From: Larix kaempferi
Taxonomy: Eukaryota > Streptophyta > Pinopsida > Pinales > Pinaceae
Length of the DNA stretch: 64,000 nt
Assembly (NCBI GenBank): GCA_027924585.1
Contig: BSBM01000461.1
Coordinates: 4,338,501-4,402,500, forward strand
Direction of reading: 5' to 3'
Shown here piece after piece: positions 1 to 10,236 of the stretch. Positions within the stretch are counted from its first letter, which is position 1. Each line of letters begins with the position of its first letter. The position numbers and the translations under genes are program-made. The notes below the pieces were generated by a model that worked only from the letters and a program-made list of their open reading frames with translations, searched no databases and was not told the origin of the DNA.

Positions 1-293
1 AATATAAAAGTGATTCTGAGTTCTATTATTTCTGATATCTCGTGTATTTGCATTAATTAATTATTGTAGGTTCATCACAGAGATCCAGATGATGAGGTTG
101 CTGTAGTTGTTCGAGTACTACAGATGATGAAGATCAAGTATTGAAGATCTTGAAGATGTTCCAGTAATTGTTTTAGTTACTGATGATGTATGAAGAAAGC
201 TTCCAATGATTTATAGATGTATCATGTACTATGTAGTTGATGACTCCTTGCTCCTGCAGATGTTGTTATAATATCCTTCTCGTTAAGGGGGAG
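1..293 (+). mobile_element. 3' internal end of copia-like element H, with polypurine tract
   Basis: This is the last part of a plus-strand LTR retrotransposon whose body lies to the left of the window. The polypurine tract TTAAGGGGGAG at 283-293 abuts the TG that starts the LTR at 294. No coding region can be assigned in these 293 bases. The copia assignment is inferred from the next LTR, which resembles the LTR of copia C in layout. Confidence 0.75.
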
Positions 294-792
294 TGTTGAA
301 ATATTGTAACTTCTAAGAATATTATATTTGTATTTTATTATTCCGGAGATGTTTCATTCCTCCGTAGAGACCCTATTGTATATCCGGAGATGTTTATTCC
401 TCAGAGAGAGTGTGGTAACTAGGGCTATTAGATCTCCCTTGTGGGGTCGGCCCTGAGTTAGTTGTTTAGGGGTTATTAGACTCTCCTAGGATAGGTCGGC
501 CTTGTTAGGATGAAAAGTCAGTTAGGAGTTGAGTATAAATAGAGGAGGTGTGTTCCTCATTTATCTCATTCATTCACTCACTTGTGATTAGCGCATAGGA
601 GAGAGAGAGATCTGCATAGGAGGAGAAGGATCTCTTTTTGGGTCTACATCTTTGTACTGGTTGATTATCTATATTGAGGAAATATTTGTTGGGTTTCCTA
701 CCCCATGAGGGTTTCCCAGGGTAAATCTTTGTCTATCTTGTGATTGTGTTTATTTCAGTGATCTTGCTTGTGAAATTAGGCTAAACATAACA
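294..792 (+). mobile_element. 3' LTR of copia-like element H
   Basis: A 499-bp LTR starts with TGTTGAAATATTG just after the polypurine tract and ends with ...AAACATAACA at 792. Sequence after 792 resumes the gypsy fragment that is also found uninterrupted near 32,660, which fixes the right edge. The U3-R layout matches copia C's LTR: repeated GGTTATTAGA and GGTCGGCC blocks, a TATA box, then ATTCATTCACTCAC. H and C are therefore related families, although the sequences differ. The 5' flank and left LTR are outside the window, so the target duplication cannot be checked. Confidence 0.85.
534..541 (+). promoter_or_regulatory. TATA box of the element H LTR
   Basis: TATAAATA lies within GAGTATAAATAGAGGAGG, about 240 bp into the LTR, the usual place for the start of the R region. 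The matching box in copia C's LTR has the same surrounding pattern. Confidence 0.6.
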
Positions 793-2311
793 TTTACATC
801 TAGTGCATGTAAAATATGTACTCGATAGTGTGTTCATTTGACAAACTCTTGTCCAAGAAATTTAACTCAAATCATGTTCTTGATATTCACTAATGTTGGT
901 TGATGAAGGATTCCTTACTATCATCCTCCTTATAAATCTCATCCTATTGACATCATCTCATTTTCTATGGGAGTGATATTTAAATACCTTTGAAGTACCT
1001 TGGGGATTGTAGTCATCAATGGAAATTTTTCTTGCTATTGACAGTGGGAATTTATTATTGTCCCCTACTTGATATATCCTATCAGTGTTCTCTTACTATT
1101 AACACTTACTAGAATGTACTCTGTACCTTGATACCCAGTATCATCATCAGTATTTTGTCTTGCATTTGTTAATGGTATACATTAACGACTAATAATCAAA
1201 TGCTTTCTCCCATGTTTAAATTCGGATAATTTATTCACATGGTGAAGATTCATACATTCAACATTTTTGGTTTGAATACTTGATTGGGTTTTGGTAGCAT
1301 CTTCCTTATATTTTGATGTCCAAGTTGTGCATAAAATACCACCTACCTACATGACATTTCTACTGTGTTGGAGGAATAGCTTTTCATCACTTTAATTATC
1401 AAATGTTTTCATGATGCATAATGGGACATAGATCCAATTTGTATTTCTTTGTGGCGATGATCTATATTTGACATGGATCCATTGTGGCCATTCTTGTCTT
1501 TCCACTTGAGCATGGGTATTCCCAGCTAAGGGAAGAGAGTAATCTAATACTTTTTTTTGTATGTAGGATCTTTTCGATCCAAATTTTGGTACACTCCACT
1601 TGGTCCCACTTATAATATTCCTCACACTTTATTATGCATTCCAGTCATCATTATCCTTTGACCTCATATGTTAGGGGGCATCTATTATAGCATTATTTGG
1701 TCCTCCTACATAATAATAATATGTGTACCAAAGGATTGGTAGTCACAATAGTTACAGTACTACTATTCTCTAGAAGCACCATTTACAAACGAGTTTTTGA
1801 CATGTATATGCACTTTTTAGAAAGGAAAGGAGCATATATACAAACCTTTCCCAAAGGACTTGCATACATACATGCATTTTCCTCTTGCAAGAAGTGTATG
1901 CATTGGAAAATGGGTAGAAAAACAATAAAACCATGTTTTGCATATGCCCTAAGTGGATATACAAGTTTTCCTAAGACCTAACTCCTATTTCCAACTACCT
2001 TAACTGATTTTTTTTAGATTGCAAAGATAAATCTATGTGTTGGAGAAGATAAGGAAAGAAATAATTGGAGCACCCTTATGCAAGAAGGTTGTAGAGAGGT
2101 TTTGGATTTTTAGCATTCTTCCATACTATAGAAATCCATGTTCCTAGATGTGAGTGGTTTGCTTAGTGAAGGCACCTAAATCTTCAAATATTTTTCATTA
2201 TGAATAGAAAATATTCTTGAAGTATCTAAGTCAGTGTGATAAGTGGTACATGTGGTACATGTTGGAGGAATCTAGGTCTTGGTGAAAAAGGTGTCGGTAG
2301 CAAAATTATCA
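793..2311 (+). mobile_element. Gypsy fragment F1: 3' noncoding region plus LTR-like end
   Basis: Bases 793-1,682 match in layout the last internal kilobase of gypsy A and E: the TACCTTGGGGATTGTAGTCATC and CCCCTACTTGATA motifs in order, then a polypurine tract TTAGGGGGCA at 1,671-1,680. The LTR-like part runs from about 1,683 to about 2,311, where similarity to the other three F fragments ends at GGTAGCAAAATTATCAA. No 5' part, gag or pol is present, so this is a 3'-end relic. Its closest relative is F3 (32,479-34,229). The LTR limits are approximate because TG/CA ends have decayed. Confidence 0.65.
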
Positions 2312-2444
2312 ATATTATCCATTTTGGTAAAATTACATGTTATTTATATGTATATTTGATTAGCATATAATATTACTATTATTTATTAGAAGTGTTGTAT
2401 TTTTTTAAGTCAGCATATAAGTGTTACATTTTTACATATATAGT

Positions 2445-2575
2445 GTAACCGACGTTCAATAGAAGGCGAGAGCGTCCAATCGGATGGGGTCTCGGGGTCG
2501 ATCCTGGGTGGGGACGGCCACAACCGACCGCCCCAGCCACCTGGCCATAACGACAGCCCCATCATATAAGCGTTA
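2445..2575 (-). repeat. SINE-like GC-rich island with A- and B-box-like motifs
   Basis: An abrupt GC-rich block of about 130 bp sits in AT-rich DNA. On the minus strand GGCCAGGTGG (2,537-2,546) resembles a pol III A box and GGATCGACCCC (2,494-2,504) matches 10 of 11 positions of the B-box consensus GGTTCGANNCC, with 32 bp between them, as in tRNA-derived SINE heads. The same block occurs at 34,360-34,485. No clear target duplication is visible, so SINE origin is a proposal. Confidence 0.45.
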
Positions 2576-2639
2576 CATAGGTGATAGCAGTTTGCTACTC
2601 TTGATACATTAAAAGCAAATTTGAATGTACCCATTCAAT

Positions 2640-3345
2640 AAAAACCGAATGATATTGGACTCTCATGCCTATACACTATAAAATTGTAATTCTTGAAAAC
2701 CTAAATGGTTGGAAAAGGAAGGGCCTAATGAACCTTTGTGTAGTGCTACTCATTACCACCCAAGTTTCATCTCTTATAACGATTCTAACAACCATATACA
2801 AATGGCTTAGGCTTATTTGTTGGTTTTTCTTTTTATTATATGTTTGTTTTGCTTTTAAAAAGGTTTAAATGTGTTGCTTTCAAATACATCATATATCCAG
2901 AGCTAATTTTTATCATCTTCGCGTGCCTTCCTAATATTAGCATATTGTGTTCACCCACGCTGTGCCCACCAATAAAGAAAAATGCAATGTCTCACCCTTT
3001 TTTGGATGCAGAGGGTCCATGTGCTTCCTTCCTACCATTGACAGGCTATCTCCTAAATACAAATATCCTTTCATATCTATTCTCTGATTAAGAGGAGGAT
3101 TAACGTGCAACCTATCAATTATATCATAATACTATGTTTCTTGCTTGCTTTTTTCATTATTCACATGACTAGAGATATTTCACATAGACTATGAAGCATG
3201 TGCCATGGATAATACATGTCTTTATTGGTTCCCAAAGGAAAATATGTCTTGAGTCGATCCATCCATCACTTTATTAATAGGTTTTTTGCACGTTTGGTTG
3301 ATAAAAATTTTCCGATAAAGTGAACATGATAAAGTAAAGTTCTAA
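2640..3345. repeat. Third copy of the KFB downstream flank
   Basis: This segment aligns by eye with 61,490-61,990, which lies downstream of KFB copy 2, and partly with 13,410-13,670 downstream of KFB copy 1. Shared landmarks are GATTCTAACAACCATATACA, CACCCTTTTTTGGATGCAGAG, AGAGATATTTCACA and the string CGATCCATCCATCACTTTATT. No KFB coding sequence follows it; the copia D remnant starts instead. It implies an earlier duplication of the locus. No convincing gene is seen in it. Confidence 0.7.
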
Positions 3346-3354
3346 TACCACATC

Positions 3355-5131
3355 CTAGGCGATTATTTTAAACCATAGAGAGACTTCATTGCAAACCATA
3401 TCCTTTTCTCCGTCCACTATAAAACCTTCAGATTTCTTTACATCTATCTATTCTATTTCAAAATTAAATGCTACAACTAAAGGAAAGGAATTAGTACTTG
3501 TATGGGAGTCAACTTGAGAGAAAATGTCACCAAAGTTGTCTCCCTTGACTTGGGAATATCCTTTAGCTACTAGTCCAACCTTGCACTTATTGACTTGTCC
3601 CGTTGCATTCAATTTTTTTCTTGAACACCCACTTACCACTGACAGTTTTCCTTCCATTTGGTAATGTGACTAGATCCCATGTTTCACTATTTCTCAAGGA
3701 TTCAATTTCTTCTTCCATGGCCCTTTTCCAAAGTTTACTCTCTATCAAGTCAATCACTTACTTTACAAACATGGGATCATTTTCTATGGAATATAATGCA
3801 AAGGTAGAGAGAAATTCAGGTGGACTATACCTTTATGGTTGTTTCCTTGCCCGACTAGACCTCCTGATGATATGAGTATGTCGTTCCACCTCTTTTTCGG
3901 ATTCATCCAACTCACCTAAATTTTAAAATTTTGTTGTTCGTTTCAAAATCTTTCTTTTTTGGTACCATTTCTCTTTTAACTTCTTCATCCTTGGAATTAC
4001 CTCCCACTTCCCTAAAGAATACATATCTTTTATAAAATTCCTTCCTTACGACCAGATTCCACAGCTTATACCTTTTCACTCCATACTTGTACCTAATGAA
4101 GATGCATTTCTTTGACTTGTTGTCAATTTTGTTTCTGTTATCCTTTGGCACATGCACAAAGGAATCACACCCAAAGACTATGATATGTGAAATAGAGTGC
4201 CTTTTACCAACCCATGCCTCATATGAATTACTTCAAACAGAGTCGTTGATGACAACCTATTCACTGGGTAACATGCCATGTCAACTACTTCTATCCATAA
4301 TTCTTGTGCGGAAACTATACCACTAAGCATGCTCCTTGATTCCTCCATCAATGTTCTATTAATTATTTCTACAACTCCATTCTGTTGAGGTGTGTTGGAG
4401 TTTTGTTTTGTCAAGATATATTGTGTTTTCTATAGAACTAGTTGAATTCCTTCGCACAAAATTCTCCTCCATTACTAATTCTCAACACCTTGATCCTTTT
4501 ACCAATATGATTTTCTACAAGAGACTTTAACTCTTTAAACTTCTTAAAGACCTCATATTTCTTCCTCTGAAAATACAACCATGTCATTCTAGATAAATAA
4601 TGTATGAAAGAGATGTAATATTGTGATCCTCCTAGTGCAAGGACCAACACAAGTACAAACACGTCACTATGTATTAATTCTAGTATTCATTTATCCCTAG
4701 TATCACTAGATGATAAACTTACACAACTTTGTTTACCATAAATACAATGTTCATAGAAGTTGACTTCTTCAGAATAGTTAGGGAGACCTTTGACCATGCC
4801 TTTACTATGCATAGCATGAAGACATTTCTTAGCAATATGTCGCATTCACTGATTCCACAACATGGTTGAGTTGACTAGTCAAGAAGATATGATGTTGTAT
4901 TCAGGACAAACTATATTAGAACATCCATCAGTGTATGTCCTTCCCAATAGATTGTAAAGGGTTCTAGTCTAAACTCCTTTCATCAGTACTAATGGCATTC
5001 ACCAAATCCCACATGCTAGTAATCAATGTTTCTAGAAACTCCCACTAAAATAAGTATTCACCAAATCTGAGACCAATCCAACCATTAGTAAAAAATGCAT
5101 CCCCTTACAACCACATATAGCCTTGATACCA
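3355..5131 (-). pseudogene. Copia D pol remnant, copy 1 (GAG-pre-integrase, integrase, start of RT)
   Basis: Read on the minus strand, a primer-site-like TGGTATCAAGGC (5,120-5,131) is followed after about 250 bp by a GAG-pre-integrase stretch (about 4,870-4,740, with the EHCIYGKQ motif). Next comes the integrase core (4,662-4,438, ending near SNGGEF), the TPQQNGVVE block with its conserved glutamate (4,414-4,178), the integrase C-terminal part (4,157-3,912) and the start of the reverse transcriptase with LVAKGYSQ (3,657-3,448). It ends near 3,355 just after a SLYGLKQ-like motif, so the RT active site and RNase H are missing. Gag and protease are also absent: too little space separates the primer site from the integrase. 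Stops and frameshifts break the frame. It is a dead fragment shared with copy 2. Confidence 0.85.
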
Positions 5132-6019
5132 ATTTTTGGTTCTAATACTGATTAAAGCGGTTATGCATATGATTCATATGAAATGGTTGTGCATAAGAAA
5201 TGGAACACAACACACCAACACAATACACAAAAATTACCCTAGAAACCCCTCTACCTAAGGGAAAACCAACAATCCAATGAAATTTTCACTCATCTATTAA
5301 TCAATCACTCCTAACCAGTGTTTACAACTGTGATTTGCTAGACTACAAATCAAACTTCATTACATCCCGCTATTTGAATAGCCATTACATCTTATTTATA
5401 GATGTAAAACAACCAAATGCTCATTAATGGAAATCCAAAACTTCCTAACCATTCTCAAATATTATGTTATAGTTGACTTAACTATGTCTACCTTGTTCTA
5501 TTGTCCGTTGAGCTTCTCGTTGTTCCATCAACCAGACATTTAGATTCGACCAAACAATGATTACAGTCGTCTAGTTCACCAGACTTCCACCATATGCTCA
5601 CTTCTGAATCCATTCGACTATTGGCTTCAATTGTCAATTGCATGCAAAGAATATAAAACATAGGGGATTCACCTTGTTGACCAATATGTTATCACCTTCA
5701 TTCATAAAGGGGGGTTTTTAAATTGTGAAAAATAATGTCAATATATTGTAGGTATTGGGGGGCAACGAGGAGTAGGGTATGGGGGATTTATAGCTATCAA
5801 GGAGTTATAAAAAAGGGTATATAGTAAAAATAGGGAATATCTTGTAAAAACATGGTTTTTTAATTGAAAATATGTATTGGGAGAGGGATCAACAAAAGGA
5901 TCTGGGTAGGTATTTATAAATATCTAGTAAAATTAGGAGTATTATTTAATATCCCATGAACGAAGGCACTATGGCATAGTTTCACTGAGTGAATACCCCA
6001 TGATATAACATTTATAACA
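5132..6019 (-). mobile_element. Copia D 5' LTR (copy 1), interrupted by a small hAT element
   Basis: The LTR lies next to the primer site on the minus strand. It contains AAATAGCGGGATGTAATG and a TTTACATCTATAAATAAG block that holds a TATA-like sequence. The far edge is uncertain: it could end at 6,010 (minus-strand TGTTATATC) or at 6,019 (minus-strand TGTTATAAATG). A 344-bp hAT-like element at 5,659-6,002 sits inside it. The copy in the duplicated block (36,020-36,526) lacks that element. Confidence 0.6.
5659..6002. mobile_element. hAT-like MITE (hAT-1), 344 bp
   Basis: The ends are CATAGGGGATTCAC and the inverse of CATGGGGTATTCAC, an imperfect terminal inverted repeat that begins with CA, as in the hAT superfamily. 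The flanks are ATATAAAA (5,651-5,658) and ATATAACA (6,003-6,010), an 8-bp target duplication with one mismatch. The termini and parts of the interior match the larger element at 14,712-15,736. It has no coding capacity, so transposase must come from elsewhere. At the equivalent site in copy 2 only CATG remains between the two 8-mers (56,351-56,368). Confidence 0.7.
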
Positions 6020-6356
6020 ATTAAACCTAGCCACCCATGCATGGCCAATTTTAATCTCTAAGGACGATGCACTTGTATAAACTTAGGCACAAAAGCACAT
6101 GTCTTGAGTGATCTAAGCCTAGTTACATCCTATTATCTATTGCATGATCATTATTTATATAAATCCACACTTGATCACTTAGGTTTAATTAGTGTCCAAG
6201 TTTCACTAACCATTGAGCTTGTGGATGCAATTAACCCTAAGTTTGGTTACCTATCTATGAAGGATTTCATCTCAATTATCAAACACTTCTAAAACTCATT
6301 CTTTGGTGTATTCTTTTGAGCATTCAGTTATTAAGAAATACTACTTAGCTTAGCTC
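6011..6356. other. Anonymous duplicated spacer
   Basis: This is matched by 56,369-56,713 in copy 2 with scattered substitutions, starting TTTATAACAATTAA and running through CCACCCATGCATGGCC. A short plus-strand frame (6,104-6,292) has no recognisable product and is not kept as a gene. I see no promoter or RNA gene. Confidence 0.5.
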
Positions 6357-6552
6357 TTTTACTTGAATTCTATGCAATTAGATTAAAGTATCATCTTTGA
6401 TGGGATATCGTTGTTAGGTTATTGAAGACTATGTTACTCTAATACCTTATTCTTATATTATATGGTTTCCTAACTGCATTGTTACTTCATGTATCTTACT
6501 AATCCATTGGTTCAAAATATCACAGGACCCACCAATCAAACAAATCATCATT

Positions 6553-6801
6553 TCAAGCATTGAACACTTGCCTACCTCCAAGCTTATACATCATGTCCAC
6601 CCATTGCACCATATGGAGATCCCTATGGTTCGTTGGTGGAAGCGTGATGCCAAGGTGCATAGCAAGGAGCCTCTCCAAGAAGAAAGAGCATAAGATGCTC
6701 CCATAGAAAAAATACTTATTCTTCCCTAATTTACAATTAGTCAATTGATATTTCATGCAGGTGAGATGCCCACTCACCCAATTAAGAACTATCACCCTCA
6801 A
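6553..6801 (-). pseudogene. Repeat-unit protein fragment, unit 1 (unknown family)
   Basis: This minus-strand frame encodes about 82 residues with the motifs VLNWVSGHLT, FFYGSILCSFFLERL and LPPTNHRDLHM. I do not recognise the family; the look is that of a fragment from a plant-transposon-associated protein. The frame opens with TTG rather than ATG, so it is an internal piece, not a complete gene. Here it ends about 11 residues before the forms in units 3 and 4, which finish with FFDWWVL. Confidence 0.35.
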
Positions 6802-8295
6802 GCACTCAAATCCCTAATACATCTAAGCTTGAGATTCCTGATGTGGAGCTATAAATCTTGACATCCATGTGGTGATCAATAATATTATACTGATATTTAA
6901 ATCAACAACATGATTGATGGGAACCTATGTACCAATGTTTTATGTATCTGGCAAGTAGTATCAATATATTTATTGTTCTATAGTGTATGTATCACTACCT
7001 GAACCACTACTTTTTAATGGTATAGGTTCTCCTCTCCAATACAACGTTATGAGAAAATATATCTCAATATCAAGCTTCAAGACCTCATCACCCACGATGA
7101 ATCCATCTTGATGAGGCTCCTAGTGTGCTACTAGAATTTGGAGCGTTTTCTTCTGATATGCATATTTGGATAGCAAAAAACCTTTAACATTCCATAATCC
7201 CGATGCACATCAATTTGCTTAGAACTATAGAGGGCTTCTTTTACTTGAATTCTATGCAATTAGATTAAAGTATCATCCTTTATGGGATATCATTGTTAGG
7301 TTATTGAAGACTATGTTACTCTAATACCTTGTTCTTATATTATATGGTTTCCTAACTGCATTATTACTTCATTTATCTTACTAATCCATTGGTTCAAAAT
7401 ATCACAGGACCCACCAATCAAAGAACTCATCATTGCAAGCGTTGAACACTTGCCTACCTCCAAGCTTATACATCATGTTCACCCATTGCACCATATGGAG
7501 ATCCCTATGGTTCGTTGGTGGAAGCGTGATGCCAAGGTGCATAGCAAGGAGCCTCTCCAAGAAGAAAGATCATAAGATGCTCCCATAGGAAAAATACTTC
7601 TTCTTCCCTAATTTACAATTAGTCAATTGATATTTCAGGCAGGTGAGATGCCTACTCACCCAATTAAGAACTATCACCCTCAAGCACTCAAATCCCTAAT
7701 ACATCTAAGCTTAAGATTCCTGATGTGGATCTATAAATCTTGACATCCATGTGGTGATCAATAATATTATATTGATATTTAAATCAACAACATGATTGAT
7801 GGGAACCTATGTACCAATGTTTTATGTATCTGGCAAGTAGTATCAATATATTTATTGTTGTATAGTGTATGTGTCACTACCTCGACCACTACTTTTTAAT
7901 GGTATATGTTCTCCTCTCCAATATAACATTATGAGAAAATATATGTCAATATCAAGCTTCAAGACCTCATCATCCACGATGAATCCATCTTGATGAGGCT
8001 CCTAGTATGCTACTAGAATTTGGAGCATTTTCTTCTAATATGCATATTTGGATAGCAAAAAACCTTTAACATTCCACAATCCCGATGCACATCAATTTCC
8101 TTAGAACTATAGAGGGCTTCTGTTACTTGAATTCTCTCTTGAAATCTATGCAATTAGATTAAAGTATCATCTTTGATGGGATATCGTTGTTAGGTTATTG
8201 AAGACTATGTTACTATAATACCTTGTTCTTATATTATATGGTTTCCTAACTGCATTATTACTTCATTTATCTTACTAATCCATTGGTTCAAAATA

Positions 8296-8577
8296 TCACA
8301 AAACCCACCAATCAAAGAACTCATCATTGCAATCGTTGAACACTTTCCTACCTCCAAGCTTATACATCATGTTCACCCATTGCACCATATGGAGATCCCT
8401 ATGGTTCATTGGTGGAAGCGTGATGCCAAGGTGCATAGCAAGGAGCCTCTCCAAGAAGAAAGAGCATAAGATGCTCCCATAGAAAAAATACTTATTCTTC
8501 CATAATTTACAATTAGTCAATTGATATTTCATGCAGGTGAGATGCCCACTCACCCAATTAAGAACTATCACCCTCAA
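8296..8577 (-). pseudogene. Repeat-unit protein fragment, unit 3 (unknown family)
   Basis: A 93-residue version of the fragment seen in unit 1, ending FFDWWVL. It differs from the unit 4 and copy 2 versions by only a handful of residues. Such similarity follows from the recent tandem duplication and is not by itself evidence of selection. No ATG start, promoter or neighbouring domain was found. Unit 2 (about 7,430-7,690) contains the same DNA but its frame is interrupted. Confidence 0.35.
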
Positions 8578-9178
8578 GCACTCAAATCCCTAAATACATC
8601 TAAGCTTGAGATTCCTGATGTGGAGCTATAAATATTGACATCCATGTGGTGATCAATAATATTATATTGATATTTAAATCAACAACATGACTGATGGGAA
8701 CCTATGTACCAATGTTTTATGTATCTGGCAAGTAGTATCAATATATTTATTGTTGTATAGTGTATGTGTCACTACCTCGACCACTACTTTTTAATGGTAT
8801 AGGTTCTCCTCTCCAATACAACATTATGAGAAAATATATTTCAATATCAAGCTTCAAGACCTCATCATCCACGATGAATCCATCTTGATGAGGCTCCTAG
8901 TATGCTACTAGAATTTGGAGCATTTTCTTCTGATATGCATATTTGGATAGCAAAAAACCTTTAACATTCCACAATCCCGATGCACATCAATTTCCTTAGA
9001 ACTATAGAGGGCTTCTTTTACTTGAATTCTATGAAATTAGATTAAAGTATCATATTTGATGGGATATCGTTGTTAGGTTATTGAAGACTATGTTACTCTA
9101 ATACCTTGTTCTTATATTATGTGGTTTCCTAACTGCATTATTACTTCATTTATCTTACTAATCCATTGATTCAAAATA

Positions 9179-9460
9179 TCACAAGACCCACCAATCAAAG
9201 AACTCATCATTGCAAGTGTTGAACACTTGCCTACCTCCAATCTTATACATCATGTTCACCCATTGCACCATATGGAGATCCCTATGGTTCGTTGGTGGAA
9301 GCGTGATGCCAAGGTGCATAGCAAGGAGCCTCTCCAAGAAGAAAGAGCATAAGATGCTCCCATAGAAAAAATACTTATTCTTCCCTAATTTACAATTAGT
9401 CAATTGATATTTCATGTAGGTGAGATGCCCACTCACCCAATTAAGAACTATCACCCTCAA
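9179..9460 (-). pseudogene. Repeat-unit protein fragment, unit 4 (unknown family)
   Basis: This is the 93-residue frame of unit 4, with GSILCSFFLERLLAMHLG in the middle. It is the same fragment as at 8,296-8,577 and opens at a TTG codon. Function is unknown and it is probably not expressed as a protein. Confidence 0.35.
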
Positions 9461-9897
9461 GCACTCAAATCCCTAATACATCTAAGCTTGAGATTCCTAA
9501 TGTGGAGCTATAAATCTTGACATCCATGTGGTGATCAATAATATTATATTGATATTTAAATCAACAACATGATTGATGGGAACCTATGTACCAATGTTTT
9601 ATGTATCTGGCAAGTAGTATCAATATATTTATTTTTGTATAGTATATGTGTCACTACCTCGACCACTACTTTTTAATGGTATAGGTTCTCCTCTCCAATA
9701 CAACATTATGAGAAAATATATGTCAATATCAAGCTTCAAGACCTCATCATCCACGATGAATCCATCTTGATAAGGCTCCTAGTATGCTACTAGAGTTTGG
9801 AGCATTTTCTTCTAATATGCATATTTGGATAGAAAAAAACCTTTAACATTCCACAATCCCGATGCACATCAATTTCCTTAGAACTATAGAGGGATTC

Positions 9898-10236
9898 TTG
9901 GTCAAAAATTGTGTGTTCTCTCTCTCACCGAACGGTGGCCATCTTCAGTGAACCTAAGAAATTAGAGTAGTTTGGGTCCTTAGCTTCCTTTTTTGGGCAA
10001 ACAATTGAGAACGTACTCTCATTTCCTTTGGAATAGGATTGAATATATACATGCTTTCCTTTGATAACATGCATGTATAAGGCTTTGCATATGTGAACCA
10101 TGCCAAGGAAAAACATCCCTCATGATTAAACAAAATGGAAAAATTGGAAACTAGAAGGATAAAAAGAAAGAGGAGGGCATGAGGATGAATTCGATGAACA
10201 AAGCTCTCATATTTCCCAACTTTGCATGTTGACCTT
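9898..10236. other. Duplicated spacer with a short minus-strand frame
   Basis: This matches 57,607-57,918 in copy 2. A minus-strand frame of 63 codons (9,925-10,116) is kept in both copies with a few substitutions (57,635-57,826). It matches nothing I recognise and is too short to call a gene. Copy 2 has an extra 157-bp block at 57,919-58,075, just past the right edge. Confidence 0.4.

Larger units (their letters stand above)
6357..9897. repeat. Tandem array of four units, about 882 bp each
   Basis: Units are 6,357-7,238, 7,239-8,120, 8,121-9,015 and 9,016-9,897. Each starts near TTTTACTTGAATTC or TGTTACTTGAATTC and ends near AACTATAGAGGG. The anchor ATTGAAGACTATG recurs at 6,421, 7,303, 8,197 and 9,080. 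Unit 3 has 12 extra bases (CTCTCTTGAA-type) that are also present in the single copy-2 unit, so that longer form is probably ancestral. Units are nearly identical, so expansion is fairly recent, and it is private to copy 1. Each carries the minus-strand reading frame described separately. Confidence 0.9.

Noticed and set aside
2410-2634. 74-codon minus-strand frame over the GC-rich island
   Set aside because: Better explained by the SINE-like island; the frame crosses its borders and is not preserved in the second copy.
6357-9897. CRISPR-like array
   Set aside because: Units are 882 bp with no short repeat-spacer pattern; this is a tandem duplication in a plant genome.
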